Source: Diatrype stigma (Eukaryota > Ascomycota > Sordariomycetes > Xylariales > Diatrypaceae). Taken from it: 64,000 nt of DNA. Location of the stretch: positions 181,872 to 245,871 of the forward strand of contig JAKJXP020000073.1 of the NCBI GenBank assembly GCA_022225965.2. The letters are read 5' to 3'. Under the pieces are notes generated by a model. That model had not been told where the DNA came from. It was given only the letters and a program-made list of their open reading frames with translations, and did no database searches. The translations under genes and the position numbers were made by a program. Shown in pieces: positions 1 to 12,265 of the stretch (its first letter is position 1; each line of letters begins with the position of its first letter).

Positions 1-2260
1 GTTGCTGGCTACTCGTTCTTCTGTGCTGGCGCCGGTACGTAGCTCTAGTTGTAGACCACGAAACCGGGACTCCTCCTCAAGTTCTCACCGTTCGTGGTAT
101 ATGATTGTGAAGCTGATGTCCAATGCAGTATGTAATAAAAAAAAACTACCCTCTCGCTATGCTATCTCCCGGCTTAGACCGTCACCCCCAGAGGCTTGTA
201 TTCCTTGGCAGCGCTGGGTATAGTCGTAGTCTGGGAGAGGATGTTCGCAACGTCCAAGACTGGGTGCTGACTCAAGTCCATGGTGGCGGATGTATAGAAT
301 GATGGTAGCCTCGGGCCCCTGATCCCTTACATCCTGTCGACCTGGAATATCACTACGGGTCAAGTTGCTATCTTGTGAGTACGATGTCTGCTAGTTAATC
401 AGCATGTCTACCTAGCCACCATCGAAGACCAGAATCCGATGAGGTTGCCTGACTACGTGCAGTTATGCCACCACGTTCGCTGGATGGCTCATTGCCGCGC
501 TCACGAACCCGATCCTCGCGGCGCATCTGACCCTCGGGCAGTTGCTCTCTGTGGGCGCAGCGTTGCAGCTCCTAGCACAATGCCTTCGACCATGGAGCCC
601 GCTCCCCCTTTTCAGCGTAACTTTCTTTCTCCAGGCACTCGGAAGTAAGCTGCCGATTTCTCATAGCCCATCCCTATATCTTACGCCTTAGCCAGCCCCT
701 TGAGATGCATAGCTAGGGGGGAAAATCTGTCTCTTTCCCCAATAAACCCGTCTCCTTCGAAATTACGTGTATGCACACACTCATCAAATACACGAGTCAC
801 AGTGGCCTACCAGGACTCCCACTCCAACACCTACGTCAGCAGTCTACACAACGTGCCGCACCGCTGGCTCAGCTTCATCCACGCGTGCTACGCGCTCGGC
901 TGCTTCGTCGGCCCACTGATCGCCACGGCGATAGCCAACAGCCCGAGCCTGACGGGCGCAGAGACGGGGATGGAGGGCTGGCGACGGGTGTACCTGGTCC
1001 TGGTGGCGATCGGATTCGCCAACCAAGTCGGCGTCGCTGCGGCTTTCAAGGATACCCTGTGGAGTAGCAGCAGGCTCAAAAAGACTGCGGCGGTACCAAG
1101 GGCGGGGGCAGCTCGAGAAGGAGGAAGCAACGGCAACGGCAGCAGCAGCGGCAACAGAAACAGCGACCGGAAGCATCGTAACCGTACCGCCCTCCACGAA
1201 ATGGCCGGAGTGCTGACGCAGAGGGCCCTATGGCTCCTCAGTCTGTTCTACTTCTTCGTGATCGGCGCCTGGATGACCGCCGGGGGTTGGGTCGTCGAGT
1301 TCCTGACCACGGTGCGAGGCGGCGACCTGGCCAGCGTGAGTCATGCGCATTTCCACGTATCTAAGCAATAGCAAAGGGGCTCGGAGTAGCATGGCCTCTT
1401 ATTCATCAACTCCCTATCTCACATGGGTCTCTCAGCGGGTCTCTATTCTTTCTACCTTGACCTGATAGTCTCTCGGGACGATGGGCCAGCACGAACCTCA
1501 TCATTCCCATCTTACCCCCTTTAACTCCGCGGCCTTACATTATGACATATACAGCATACTAACCTCGAACTCATAGGTGGGATACGTCCCTACGGGTTAC
1601 TATGGTGGTCTGCTGGCAGGGCGCCTCCTCTTGGCCGAGCCCACGTACCGGTTCGGGGAGAGGCGGATGCTGTTGGTATACAGCATAATATGCGTCTGCT
1701 TGCAGCTCGTCTTCTGGCTGCAGCCCAACATAGTCGGCAGCGCCGTGGCGCTCAGCTTGATGGGCTTCTTCTTCGGCCCATTCTTCGCGACCGTAAGTGC
1801 GCACACCAATCTCCCACGATCCCCAACAGCACCCCCCACCCCCCACCCCCCAGGTACCTCGCATCTGGAACTAGGTAGAAGCGCGTGATCATATGTGTTC
1901 CAGGTAACTAACGATCTGATCTGAAACAGGGCATGTCCGTAGCATCGAAGATATTCCCCAAGGAGTCGCAGACAGCAGCCTTAGGTCAGTCAAAGTCAAC
2001 AAGCTAGTTATCTGCGTGCCTGTCCCGTATACCTACCCTACCTGCATCCTACTCACCAAAGTGCAGGCTTCATCTTCGTGCTCGCCCAGGCCGGCGGCGC
2101 GCTCTTCCCCTCGATCACGGGGCTGATCGCGGCGAGCGCCAGCGCGGGCGTGGCGGTGCTGCAGCCGATCGTGCTGGGGCTCATTGTCGCGGGGGCGGGG
2201 TGCTGGTGGCTCGTCCCGACGAAGACGTCGCTTTCCTCGAGGACGGCGCGGGCGGAATAG
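1..2260 (+). CDS. MFS transporter, 5' end outside window
   Basis: Multi-exon major facilitator superfamily membrane transporter; substrate unknown. Exons fitted by splice phase: 1-34, 298-374, 463-644, 803-1335, 1577-1792, 1930-1984, 2067-2260 (stop). From 298 onward all six exons join in one frame (419 codons with the stop). The sequence shows several hydrophobic segments and the early motif NDGSLGPLIPYI, which resembles the first-helix motif of fungal MFS proteins of the fucose-permease or Bsc6-like type (recalled, not searched). A hydrophilic S/N/G/R-rich loop at about 1075-1185 fits the central cytoplasmic loop. Exon 1 encodes GYSFFCAGA, which would join NDGSLG with the expected spacing, but the only usable GT donor (35) leaves one extra G, so that junction does not close in frame. 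The N-terminus lies upstream of the window. The gene converges with the glyoxalase II gene. The family is confident; the substrate is not. Confidence 0.85.
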
Positions 2261-3580
2261 GGGAGAGGGTAGGAGGTATCGCAGGGCGCTTTTCGCGGTG
2301 TTGTCTCCTGTTTCCTTTTTCTTTTGTTCCACCTCCATCTCCCTATTCTCAGGGGTAACGATGTGAGGTTTAGTTCAATAAAAGGCCCCCCTTTGGCCCC
2401 GGTAGACACATAACAATAACGGAATATCCACGAAAAACACCGACTGGTCCCAGCGCCCGCAATTGTGGGGTAGACACATAGTTACTGGATGATGGATCCA
2501 AGGAAATCTCCAATATAAAATAACTAGCAGAGTTTTTCTTCATGAGCATTTTCCCACCTTCTACTTCCTTCCCCTCCATCATTCTTAATCCCAAATTCCG
2601 CTTGGGAACCAGGGAACCAGAAAACGGAGAGCAATGAAATAACTTTCCACCACCTGGAACGTACGCAGACGAGCGGGCGCAGTCTGCATGTTGATGAACA
2701 CACCATACTGCTGCTGCTGTTGCACGCCATGAATAACGCGGCTTGCCGGATCACCGAACACGATCCCGGCTATCTACCGGCACCACGATTCTTCGTGAGA
2801 GCACCTACTGGGCACCTACCTACCTGGGCAGGCGAGTTGACCGACACACTTACGTGTGTATCTGCCCGGTTCGGATTGTATGGATGATATTTCTTCTATC
2901 CGTACTCGAAAGACCCCACGGACTTCCTCGTTCGCTCGCTTATGTCTTGTGAGTATGTGCGTGACCCGACCTGGCCTGATGTGATATGATACGCTGTGAT
3001 ATGACATAGCTTCAAAATATGCTAGAGCTTGCCGTCTCGTTTCACCTACAGCGAGCAAGTGTGGACAGTGAAGCAAGATGGAAAGACCTTGTCGAATATC
3101 CTTTGATAATCGGCGATCCCGGGCTGCCTGTTTGCCCATCTGCTCGTCTGAAGATGAGTAGATGGCTCGGTGGCTTGTTTGGAGACATTATTTGTTGCTG
3201 AGTACGCAGGCTTGTGTTTCATACCGAACCGACCTGGGCTTTATCTTATTATATAGCGGAGCAATAGAAATCGAACTCTATGTTTAAACCATCACTACAT
3301 CGCATTGCACGTCCCGAAGCCATGCTGGTGTTGACGCCATCTGTGATATGTCTAGAATTGCAACAGAAGAACTGAGCCGGCTGAATTTCGCTCGCGACTA
3401 AGTAGGTACGACTTTTCCCCCTCCCCACCGTAGTAGCTCTCTCAAAACTTGCTTTCTGGAGGTGGTCTGACGGGGTTGTCAAAAATCGTGCTTTGCATGC
3501 AGCATTCATCGACTTCTTGGCCGCGTTGACTAACTAGGTGCCTAGGCTTCCCCGGAAAAGCAGGCAAGTAACTGACTTAC
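2261..3580. other. intergenic, convergent 3' ends
   Basis: This gap lies between the transporter stop and the glyoxalase II stop, so it should hold two 3' untranslated regions. I see no conserved coding frame. AATAAA-like and T-rich stretches occur near 2375-2380, as expected for 3' ends. Nothing else stands out. Confidence 0.6.
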
Positions 3581-4899
3581 TCACTTGAAATTGTTCTTCA
3601 TCTCGCGCAGCCGTGCCATTACCTCTACCGGGTCGGTCTTGCCTGTAGCTTTCTGGATCTCGGGGTCTTCTACCCGCATGAACACATTATGTTGCTATAC
3701 CCACGAAGTTAGCTAATGTGTAGAATATATGAGCGAGATGGTGGGGGGAGGAAGCGGAGGATGACAGGTTGCATGGATGCCCACTGACCTTCTCGTCGCC
3801 AATGGTGAATTTCCCTTGGGTCTCCTTATTGCTCTCTGCGAAGGCTTGCAGCTTCTTAACCGCATCGCTCTGAAGCACCGACACGCCAAACTTGACGTTG
3901 GACTTCGTGTACTCGTGACCGGGCTATATGAATGTGGCAGACACCAAAAAGGTCAGCATTCTTAGATTCCCAACGTCTTTTGCAGAGACAGCAGACCACT
4001 TACGTAGACCTTGGTCTCGTCAGGCAACGACGCTAGCGTCTTGTTCAAGGCCGTGTGCATCTCCTCGGCCGTGCCCTCGAAGAACCTTCCGCATCCTAGG
4101 CAAGGGGAGAAGTACGAGTGTTAGCTTCTTTTTTTCCTAAGCCTAGATTCCGCGGGGGAGGGAAACCCAGGGCATGAAAGACTCGTGACGCGACGTGCTC
4201 GGTTCGGTTATCTACTTACCGCCGTGAAACAGCGTGTCTCCCGTGAACACCGCCTTCTCATCACCGTCCTGCGCGAACCAGCAGATGCTGTCCTGGGTGT
4301 GGCAGGGCGTGTAGAGGCCCTTCACGGCAATACTCCCGACCTGAAAGCCTTCGCCGTTGGGCGGGGTGAGAGTGACGGCCTCGCTATCCTTTCCGCCAAT
4401 TATGGGGAGGTCAGGCGTCCCTAAGTCGCTCCGCTGGATGTGAAGAGGACCTCGTCAATCACCTTTCCTATGTAGCCCCCTCTGAAGCTCGGGGCTCAGC
4501 TTACAATTTGTTTGTTCCCACCGGCATGGTCCCAGTGGCTATGGTAGTCGTCAGTCAGCATCGGATACGCCGGGATGAAAAGCGGGAATGCTACTCACTG
4601 GTGCGTGTTCACGATAGCTTTGAGGTTGATCTTGCCCGAAGAGATTGCCTCCTTCAAGACGGGTGATACTCTGGCACACTTTTTAGATGATAGATCATAT
4701 GGGGGGTTTCCTCGTCTGCAGCGATGCTTACTCTTTGGGATGCGCCGGATCAACGACTACGGCATCTTTGGACTGCTCATCTATGAGAAGATAGGCGTAG
4801 TTGTCGTGGCTCCCCGTCCCTACAAGGCCTGGTCAGCACCGGGTATATTACCCTCTCGAAGGACGCTTACGTACACATGGGAATCGACTGGATATGCAT
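3581..4899 (-). CDS. GLO2: hydroxyacylglutathione hydrolase (glyoxalase II)
   Basis: Second enzyme of the methylglyoxal detoxification pathway: it hydrolyses S-D-lactoylglutathione to D-lactate and glutathione. Eight exons read on the minus strand: 4875-4899, 4732-4819, 4599-4670, 4505-4538, 4433-4220, 4095-4004, 3923-3789 and 3694-3581. All junctions are GT-AG and in phase, giving 257 residues, the normal family length. Metallo-beta-lactamase metal ligands are intact: THHHWDH at residues 60-66, PCHTQD with His118, TGDT with Asp139, and PGHEY with His178. The glutathione-binding C-terminal part (about 176-257) is also present. The start MHIQSIPMW is chosen because the first intron splits the Trp codon exactly where the family reads W-T-G. 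There is no targeting peptide, so the protein is probably cytosolic. Introns are 55-124 bases, dense for so short a protein. The identification is secure. Confidence 0.95.
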
Positions 4900-5663
4900 G
4901 GCGCGAGTAGATACGAGCTATCACATTGGAGTTGAGCGAGGAACTTTCTTTCTACCTTTGATAGACATTCATTGATATTAGAAACGGAATGGGTGAACTT
5001 ACAGCTGCGTTTAACCTGCTAAATCTGCGATAAGCTGGAGGTTTTGCTCTTGTTGCTCTTGCGAGGAGATTCATCGATACAAACGACGATGTCAAACTCT
5101 GGGTGGACGGATCAACTATACAATTGCAATTACAAATACAACTCCTCCATTCGAATGGGGACAACGGTCACGGTTAAACCCGGTGCCAGTCTTCATCCAG
5201 CTATCCAGTAGCAAAAGGTAGCAATGACGTCGAGCTTATGCAGAGTTAATGTAGCTCCTCACTTAGCAGCCGGCGGCAGCTGATGAGATCTAAGGAACCA
5301 GATGGATCCAAGGGGCCTCGGGAAGGACCTCGGGACACTCGTCGTTCGTAGTAGAGGGTTATTGTTGGCTCTATGTTATCTCGTAAACTACACCCACGTT
5401 TGATAGCGAACCCATATTCCCACGAACATATTGCCGTGAATATTATCTATATCGCATGTCGACAAGTCTGGCTGTAGATCCCTTTAGGGTGGTTCATGTA
5501 GTTAGATGGCAGATGCTCGCTCATGCGAAGGCCGAAACGAAACACGAGGATTAAAAACCGACTATCCTCTGGAGCATATTGCTACATACTAGTCACCTGG
5601 CAACTCGCATTGTAGTTTGGTCATGCTTCTAAAATATATATGGATGCCTAGGACATCACTGTC
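4900..5663. other. intergenic, glyoxalase II 5' flank
   Basis: Short gap between two minus-strand genes. It should hold the glyoxalase II promoter and the LAS1 3' end. No open frame looks conserved and no repeat stands out. Confidence 0.55.
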
Positions 5664-7229
5664 CTATACAACACCAATCGGCTTAGGCTTCCATGGCCCT
5701 TCGTACCTAGACCAACCTTTCGTCTGAAGTGACGTCTGATTTGTGGGTTGAACCGTCTCGCTTCTTCCAGCACTCACCGGCGTGGCCTCGAGCTCAACGT
5801 TGTATTTCTCGAGCTCGGCTCGAACCGCCTCCCGCTGTTCCGCTGAACGCGGCTGTCGAACGTCTGCTTCCGCCGCGTCGCCATGAACATTGGCAGAGCG
5901 TTCATCCAGTATGCTACGAGATAACCGCAAGCTCCGGAGGACCAGTTTTGGATCCTCGGAGGATTCGCCGATCTCAGCCAAGGCTTGCAAGAGCAGGGCC
6001 TCATCCCATTGTCTCAGCTTCTTCTGCCAAGACTTCCTCTTGCTGCTGCTCACATCGCTTTGCTCATCGTGTCCTAGATGCTGCAGCAAGAACTCCTTGC
6101 AAGCACTCAACCTATCGGCTTCTTCTGCAGTATTGGGGGAGGAAGCGTCATGGCCACTACTGCTGCTAGGCAGGGTTTCCCAGTAAAAGTGCCAGATCCA
6201 CGCGAGTGCCTTCTTGGCTGCAGCCCGCAGCTTCAAGAGCGAGGGCAACTGCTCGTGGGTGGCTTGATGTCTTAGTTCAACAAAGGTAGCTGGTAGACCG
6301 ATGGTCTTGGCTACTGAATACATACTCAGCTTACGCTGCTTGTCTTGTTGGCTGTCAAGAAGACCGGTCACAAATCTGAGAGTGAAATAACAGTTAGCAA
6401 TACGATAGGATACGGAACTTCATCACCACTTGTGGTAACTGGGAGGTGACTGTTTGTGCCATCTCAACGAGCGCCACGTGCATGCGATGTCATAAACATT
6501 CTGCGCATACGTAGGCAATGCAAAGGTTGGGAGCTCTGTCCGTTCTTATCGTATGCACTCAGGCAGGCTCTGTTGTAAGTTCCAAGCTCACCAAGATTAA
6601 GGGTCATAGAGTACCGAGGTAGCATTCGACATCCTTAAACCACCATACGCACATGTGAAAAGAGCCAACCCCCGGGCTTAGCTAGCTAAGCATTCCAGCC
6701 TTGGTCTGCCAGATGAGGAACAAAGGGTGACACGGTTCGACCTGGAGCAAGAGAGCAGAACACGCTCGATGCATGACGCATGCAACATGCAAAATACCAC
6801 ACCATGGGAAAGGGGGAAGAAGAAGAAAAGAAAGGAACAGAAAAGAAAAGAGAGAGCTAGAAAGCCGGTCTAACAAGAACCCCTGACGTACCGACTAAAC
6901 GCGGCCGAGTACGCGGCCCGGATGGCGTAGGAGGAAGAGCCGGGCCCTGTCCGGGCCTCGCGAAGGTCGCTGAGGATGGCGGCCGTCAGGAGGGCCGTGG
7001 ACTCGACCAGGTGGGGGCAGCCACCGCGCTGCATCCACATGGAGACCCTCGAGACGGCATGCTGCTGCTCTGCTTCTGCTGCTGAGGTGGCGATGGCGGT
7101 AGTGGTAGTGGTGGTAGCGATGGCATCGGCTGCTGCTGCCAGTGGTTGTGGTGGTGAAGGGTAGAATTGCTGGCGGACTTTCAACAGCTCAGCGCGGTCT
7201 CGCCATGGGGTGTGGATGTACTGGACCAT
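5664..7229 (-). CDS. LAS1: Las1-like pre-rRNA processing endoribonuclease
   Basis: Las1 is the HEPN-family endonuclease that, together with the kinase Grc3, cuts internal transcribed spacer 2 during 60S ribosome maturation in the nucleolus. Two exons on the minus strand, 6892-7229 and 5664-6375, are joined by a 516-base intron that splits an Arg codon (GT donor at 6891, AG acceptor before 6375); the product is 349 residues. The N-terminal Las1 domain shows W-R-D-R near residue 9, a helical segment [19 protein letters not shown], and the catalytic HEPN motif R-H-Q-A-T-H (Arg148, His153) followed by EQLPSL, the best conserved part of the family. A Thr/Ala-rich insert (residues 34-50) is unusual. 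The C-terminal half is charged and ends in [15 protein letters not shown], a typical fungal Las1 tail. The intron is much longer than others here and has a purine-rich stretch at about 6800-6860. Confidence 0.9.
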
Positions 7230-10200
7230 TGCGGCAATGGCTCGCTCGAGGAACTGGCTCGCTGGCTCGCTGGCTATTGATTTCCAACTATGAAGAAGGT
7301 TTCAATGAGGTAGATGGAGGCGATCGATCTGTTTGGAAATACTGGTTTGGTGGTTATGGTAGGCGCAAAAGAAAGGGTTGATATCAATATCAACATCAAT
7401 AGTTTGCCAAGTGTTGAACTTTATCGATTAACTTAAATGTCTACGGGGATTAGTGGGGCTTGTTCCTATTCTAAACTTCCAACAGACATTCAGCTACTCA
7501 CTCATACACGAATTACACACTTTCTTGACTTGCCTGGTCGTCAATCGGCTCATCGTCTTAGATTATATGAGAATCCTCAGACACCAAGGTAGTTTCCTTC
7601 AATCAGAGGTTGATCAAGAGATAGGTACACAAGCATGTACAGACGCATGTACATATACATATGTGTTTGCTTTAGTATTATGTTTGTACTTGAAGTAACT
7701 AATCCATCTTCAATGTTGATCTCGAGCATCAGATTGCTGTTTAACCCGATAGGTATTTATATATCTTATTCTGCCAAGGCTTTCACTTCTAGTTTGGACC
7801 TGGTCATGGATTCTCATAGAGCTGTAATCTCTATAATGGATCTACGAGTGAGAATAGGTTGCGAGTAGGGACTTGTTGAATGATGCCGTATACTCCAAGG
7901 ACTGCATCTACCAACCTTGCTACCGCATAATGAATCTTGCTTGGACAGACGTCTACCAGAAAGCTGGCCCTTGACACTTTTATAACGTCCTCTCTGCCTA
8001 CTTATGGAAGAGTAACTAACCATAACTCGGGGCTCAAGATCTCCACGGTTCTTCGATCAAGTTGGAGACGCTCGTTTGCTATGTGATGTGCTTTGAGAAC
8101 AAGGCAAGACAGGTTCCGCCCGATCCGGGGATTCGGCTCCGATATGCTGTTCTTCGGCCGGGTAGCGAATGCTAGAGTAGGTTGTGGCTGTCCTCACCAA
8201 CACGAAGGTGTGTAGGACTAACTACTCCCTCGGCTATACAATGAAAAGAAAGAAATTATGGTTTAGTTTAGGCTGACTAGCGAAGTTGGACATCAAATGG
8301 TCTCGTTGCCAGCCTCGTCAAGCAGGCATACTTATTATCCTCGGCTCTTTTCGCAGCATAAACGTAGCTACATAGTACTGCTGCCGTCTGAATACAGGTA
8401 GTCGTACTCGCGCCCTAGGCACCGCATTTCTGGTCTAAACTCGACATTAAATAAACGGACTCGGATAAGTAGCTTTAGCTCGGCGCGATAATGCTTCTCG
8501 AACATCGAACTGTTTCTCATGACGGCAGCGTGAGAGTTAGCCAGGTATGTGTAAATAATGTAAACGGACCATGACTTGATAAGTCATTGTCGGGATACGA
8601 GGCGCTGCCGGAGGCAGATAATGTTCTCGTCTTCACCTCACGCCGAGGTAAGATAGGATGGTGGCATTGCTGACACTTCGAAAACCTTGTAGTTAAAGGT
8701 GACTTGCATGGAAGAGGCTGGTACAACGGCAGTCCACAGCATTCTTTCTACTGCGGACGGCTAAGCGAGGGGGCGCCGGAATAGCATCGCTGCTATAAGA
8801 ACTAAGATAGAGCAAGTAACATAGTAGAGGTGGAATTCACCGGACCTTTTCGAGAGACGCTGACGAAGCTCCCCCTCCCCCCTAAGCTACTGCATCGGCG
8901 ACTTGCAACATCGATATTCACCTTCCTGCAGGCTCTGGTTGGCTACTTTCGAGCCGACGAGCCAAAATGGAGGCGCAGCGTAGTCCTCTCCGTTGGCGTG
9001 ATAGTATGCCTACTATGAGTAGGTATGCAATAAGACTGTTGTCGTTTGTATTGCCCGGTTCTAGAAAGTTATGGGCACTTTACCAGCGGATCTTCAACCT
9101 TCTGGCTAGGTGGTAGTAGAGAACTATTGTACGTGCATACAGGCCTGATGCCTGGCCCGGGATAGTAGTAGCTAAGTAGTCCGTAGCCCACGAGTCCAGG
9201 GCCGAACCTGGAAACCTGCTGGCGCTTAGGTATTAATAATACCACCATCCTAAATACCCTGCAAAGTCTTGAGTCTTGCGAAGTCCCATACTCCGTACTA
9301 AGTAATTAATTAGAGAAAACACAACTTAACCCGATAGAGCGGGGGCAGTTCGTGTCTTCCTGTATGGATTATGGAGGGGCTGAGGGGTAGTTCGAACTCA
9401 GTTAGGATCTCTTAGTTAGGTTCGGTAAAAGTGTAGTAGGCCTGTATGGGGCATACCGCCTGAAACTTGAGGGGGGCTTTAGGTAATGTTAACGAAGTCT
9501 TCGTCCTCCGCCAACGAAAGACTCCTTTCCTACTACGTACTACGAAGAACTCTCCTACGCTACCCCCAACTATGTCCTAGTCCTAACTATATATGTACGC
9601 TACTCCTTCCACTTACATACCCACATCCCGCGTATATGGAATGCCAGTTAGCGGGGCACTATTGAAAACCTGTCGGGCAGTCGGGCGGTCGGGCGGTCCA
9701 GTTGCGGTGGAAGGTGGATGGATGTGGAGGATGGATGGAGGACGGGGATAGAGGATGGACATGCGACGAGGAGTTGGACGATGTGATGTGTCCGAGCGCT
9801 TCCTTTTCACCACACCGGAGATGTGACATGACGGCCAGACTTCATGGGTTCTCTGCCTACTTGGGTATTTGCCTGCCTACCTGCATACATGCAGACATAG
9901 TATGTTTCGCTGTTAAAGGTTAGGTGTCACTCCAGTCATGATAAGCTGCAACGGGCATAGCTGCCACACATGCTACAATATGTACTTGGGTGCCTAGAGG
10001 TATGATGAGCAGTGATGAGCAGGGAACCCGACAAGGCAACGGTCTGCTGGTGAATGGTTTGTCAACGTAGTCTAATATATATAATTTTGCACCGGACTTT
10101 GCCAAGGTTGGATCGCAAGGTAGTACTATGTAGGGCCAGGGAGGTAAAAGCCGAATACCACTTCTTCCATGTTACCCTGTAGATAGGTACTTCATGCGGC

Positions 10201-10323
10201 AATGTACGAAATATGACTGCGTGTGTCTAAGGTTCGTACCCGTTTTGTAGTTTGGGGGGTTCGATAATCACCTCAGGCACTGTAGTGAGAGACTTCCAGG
10301 TTTCAAGGATCCCCGATACGACG

Positions 10324-10377
10324 GACAACCTGACAACCTGACAACCTGACAACCTGACAACCTGACAACCTGACAAC
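10324..10377. repeat. 8-bp tandem repeat, about 6.7 copies
   Basis: Unit GACAACCT repeated without interruption for 54 bases, in gene-free DNA. Confidence 0.95.
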
Positions 10378-10648
10378 AATCAAGACACCACCATTATCTC
10401 CTCCTCCACCACACTGATGTTACATTGCCACTTACTACTACTACATGGCATGTAGGTTTGATGCTAACTTGAAGGCCGCCCCATGTCGGCATACCTACGT
10501 ACATATATACGGGATTGCTTCCCCCACTTGGGCGTTGAAGCTTGTCATACTTCGTAGCATAAGATACCTATTGGGTGTTGCTACCGTAGCTTGAGACACA
10601 GACGACCTGTAGTTATTGTAGATATGCCTGTAAGCATGCATGCACATG

Positions 10649-10655
<7 letters not shown>

Positions 10656-10680
<25 letters not shown>
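10656..10680. repeat. (AC)n microsatellite
   Basis: About 12 AC units, preceded by related CACA and CATG stretches. Confidence 0.9.
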
Positions 10681-12265
10681 TCCATACACACAATGCATCC
10701 GGCCGGGTTGCACATACACAGTTGAGTGAAGGAGTGACTGACCGACCGACTCATTTACTGGCTGGCTGACTGATGGATTTAGTGGCAGGACTTGAGTAAC
10801 TACTTCGTATCCAGAAACAAGAAAGCAAGAAACAAGCCTAGAATGACAAGAGCAACAGCCAAGAAGAAGAAAAGCAAAAAATCTTAAAGAGGGTTGGATC
10901 TTCACCTTCATCTTCACCCTCATCTTTTTTTCTTTCAGACTCCACACCCGTAGTTAGACTTTCGAAAGTTTCAAACGCTCTCCACCTCGAGAATTCCATC
11001 ATGGGGATGGATGTCCATCAATTCCATCCATCTGTCCAACCCAGTGAAGGCCTGGCACTTGCAGTCCATCCGATTTCCCAACTCCGCAAAGCTCCGCTTC
11101 CTTGCATGTATGGAGACAGCAGCAGCAGCCCTTCCACATGGGAATGGGAAAAGGCTGCTGTCCTAGCTTTCGTTCCATCCAAGCCGGGCAGGGATTATTT
11201 TGAGCCTCTGGGAAAATGGGAAACGCTTGACACGGAACGGAGGTACCCAGCGGCGAAGTACGGAGTACGTACGTACATATACCTACATGCATACAAATAA
11301 ATGGGCTGAGGTCAACGGTGTGAGTGGGAAACTGGTGACGAAGCTACGTACCTCGCCTATAAATGCAGGTATCGACCTAACTAAAACCTAGCAAGCCTAC
11401 ATAACTACATACAGGGTAGGTACTGTAGGTACCTGTAGCTCCAGCTATATCCATGGATGCATGTGCAGTTAAGTCAGTCCAGGCATCCCTGTCAGATCAT
11501 GCATCGGGAAACACCATCGTGCCGGTCGGTCTGCCGCGCTCTTGTGCATAACGTAGCCTACCTAGATGCATATATACCTACAGATGCATATACACATCCA
11601 TCCGTACATCCATCAATACCATCAGCTATAGGTACTAATTAACTAGCTGTAGACTGAGTGATACCTACATGCGAATATCAGTCATGCATTCCCTCTCTCC
11701 ATAGTTCGTAATCACTTCGAGCCGGTGCGTGGTCTAGCTGCTGGATGACGGAGGTCTCGTGATGAACCTCACACCACACTACGTATCTTGCTATGAACGA
11801 CTCAGGCGTTGTTCTGGATCCGTTCCCCTATCCCCCTATATACGTACCTTTGGAAGTTGATATGTGGGGCATTGTGTAAAAGTCAAGCTACGTCAAGGTT
11901 GAAAAGCTCTCCTTGCTAAGGATTGAATTTCACTACTGAGTAATGAGAATGCAAAGTCACACATCACTTTGGCTATTAGCAGTAAGGGGATTCTTATGTT
12001 ATATGTAATGATGTTTGATATTTTTTTTGTCATAACCCTCATGACGGGAGTTGGTTGCGGGCAAAGTTTATCTGTTGCACCAGCTAAACCCATGACTAGG
12101 TATCTCAGTATTTATCTTATTTTTTAAGTTGGTATCAAAAAAGTCAAAGTACGCTTTCATGTTGAACCCTCGGATCCAAACAAAGTCTTCATGGGCCCGC
12201 AGCGCTCGTCTGGCATGAGCCCCTGGAAACAAAGAAACAGCAGCTTTCCGGGAGCGCTTGCCTTT

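Larger units (their letters stand above)
7230..12265. other. 5 kb gene-free region
   Basis: This is the upstream region of LAS1 and the 3' flank of the Q/P-rich gene. Open frames are all short, overlap on both strands and look like chance. It holds an 8-base tandem repeat (10324-10377), a CA tract (10656-10680), and many TACCTA, TACGTA and GTACGTAC motifs, which recur in all gene-free DNA of this window. I see no tRNA or 5S gene. Confidence 0.55.

Noticed and set aside
10495..10947. 150-residue minus-strand frame with Cys-Val repeats
   Set aside because: The repeat comes from the CA microsatellite; the rest lacks features.
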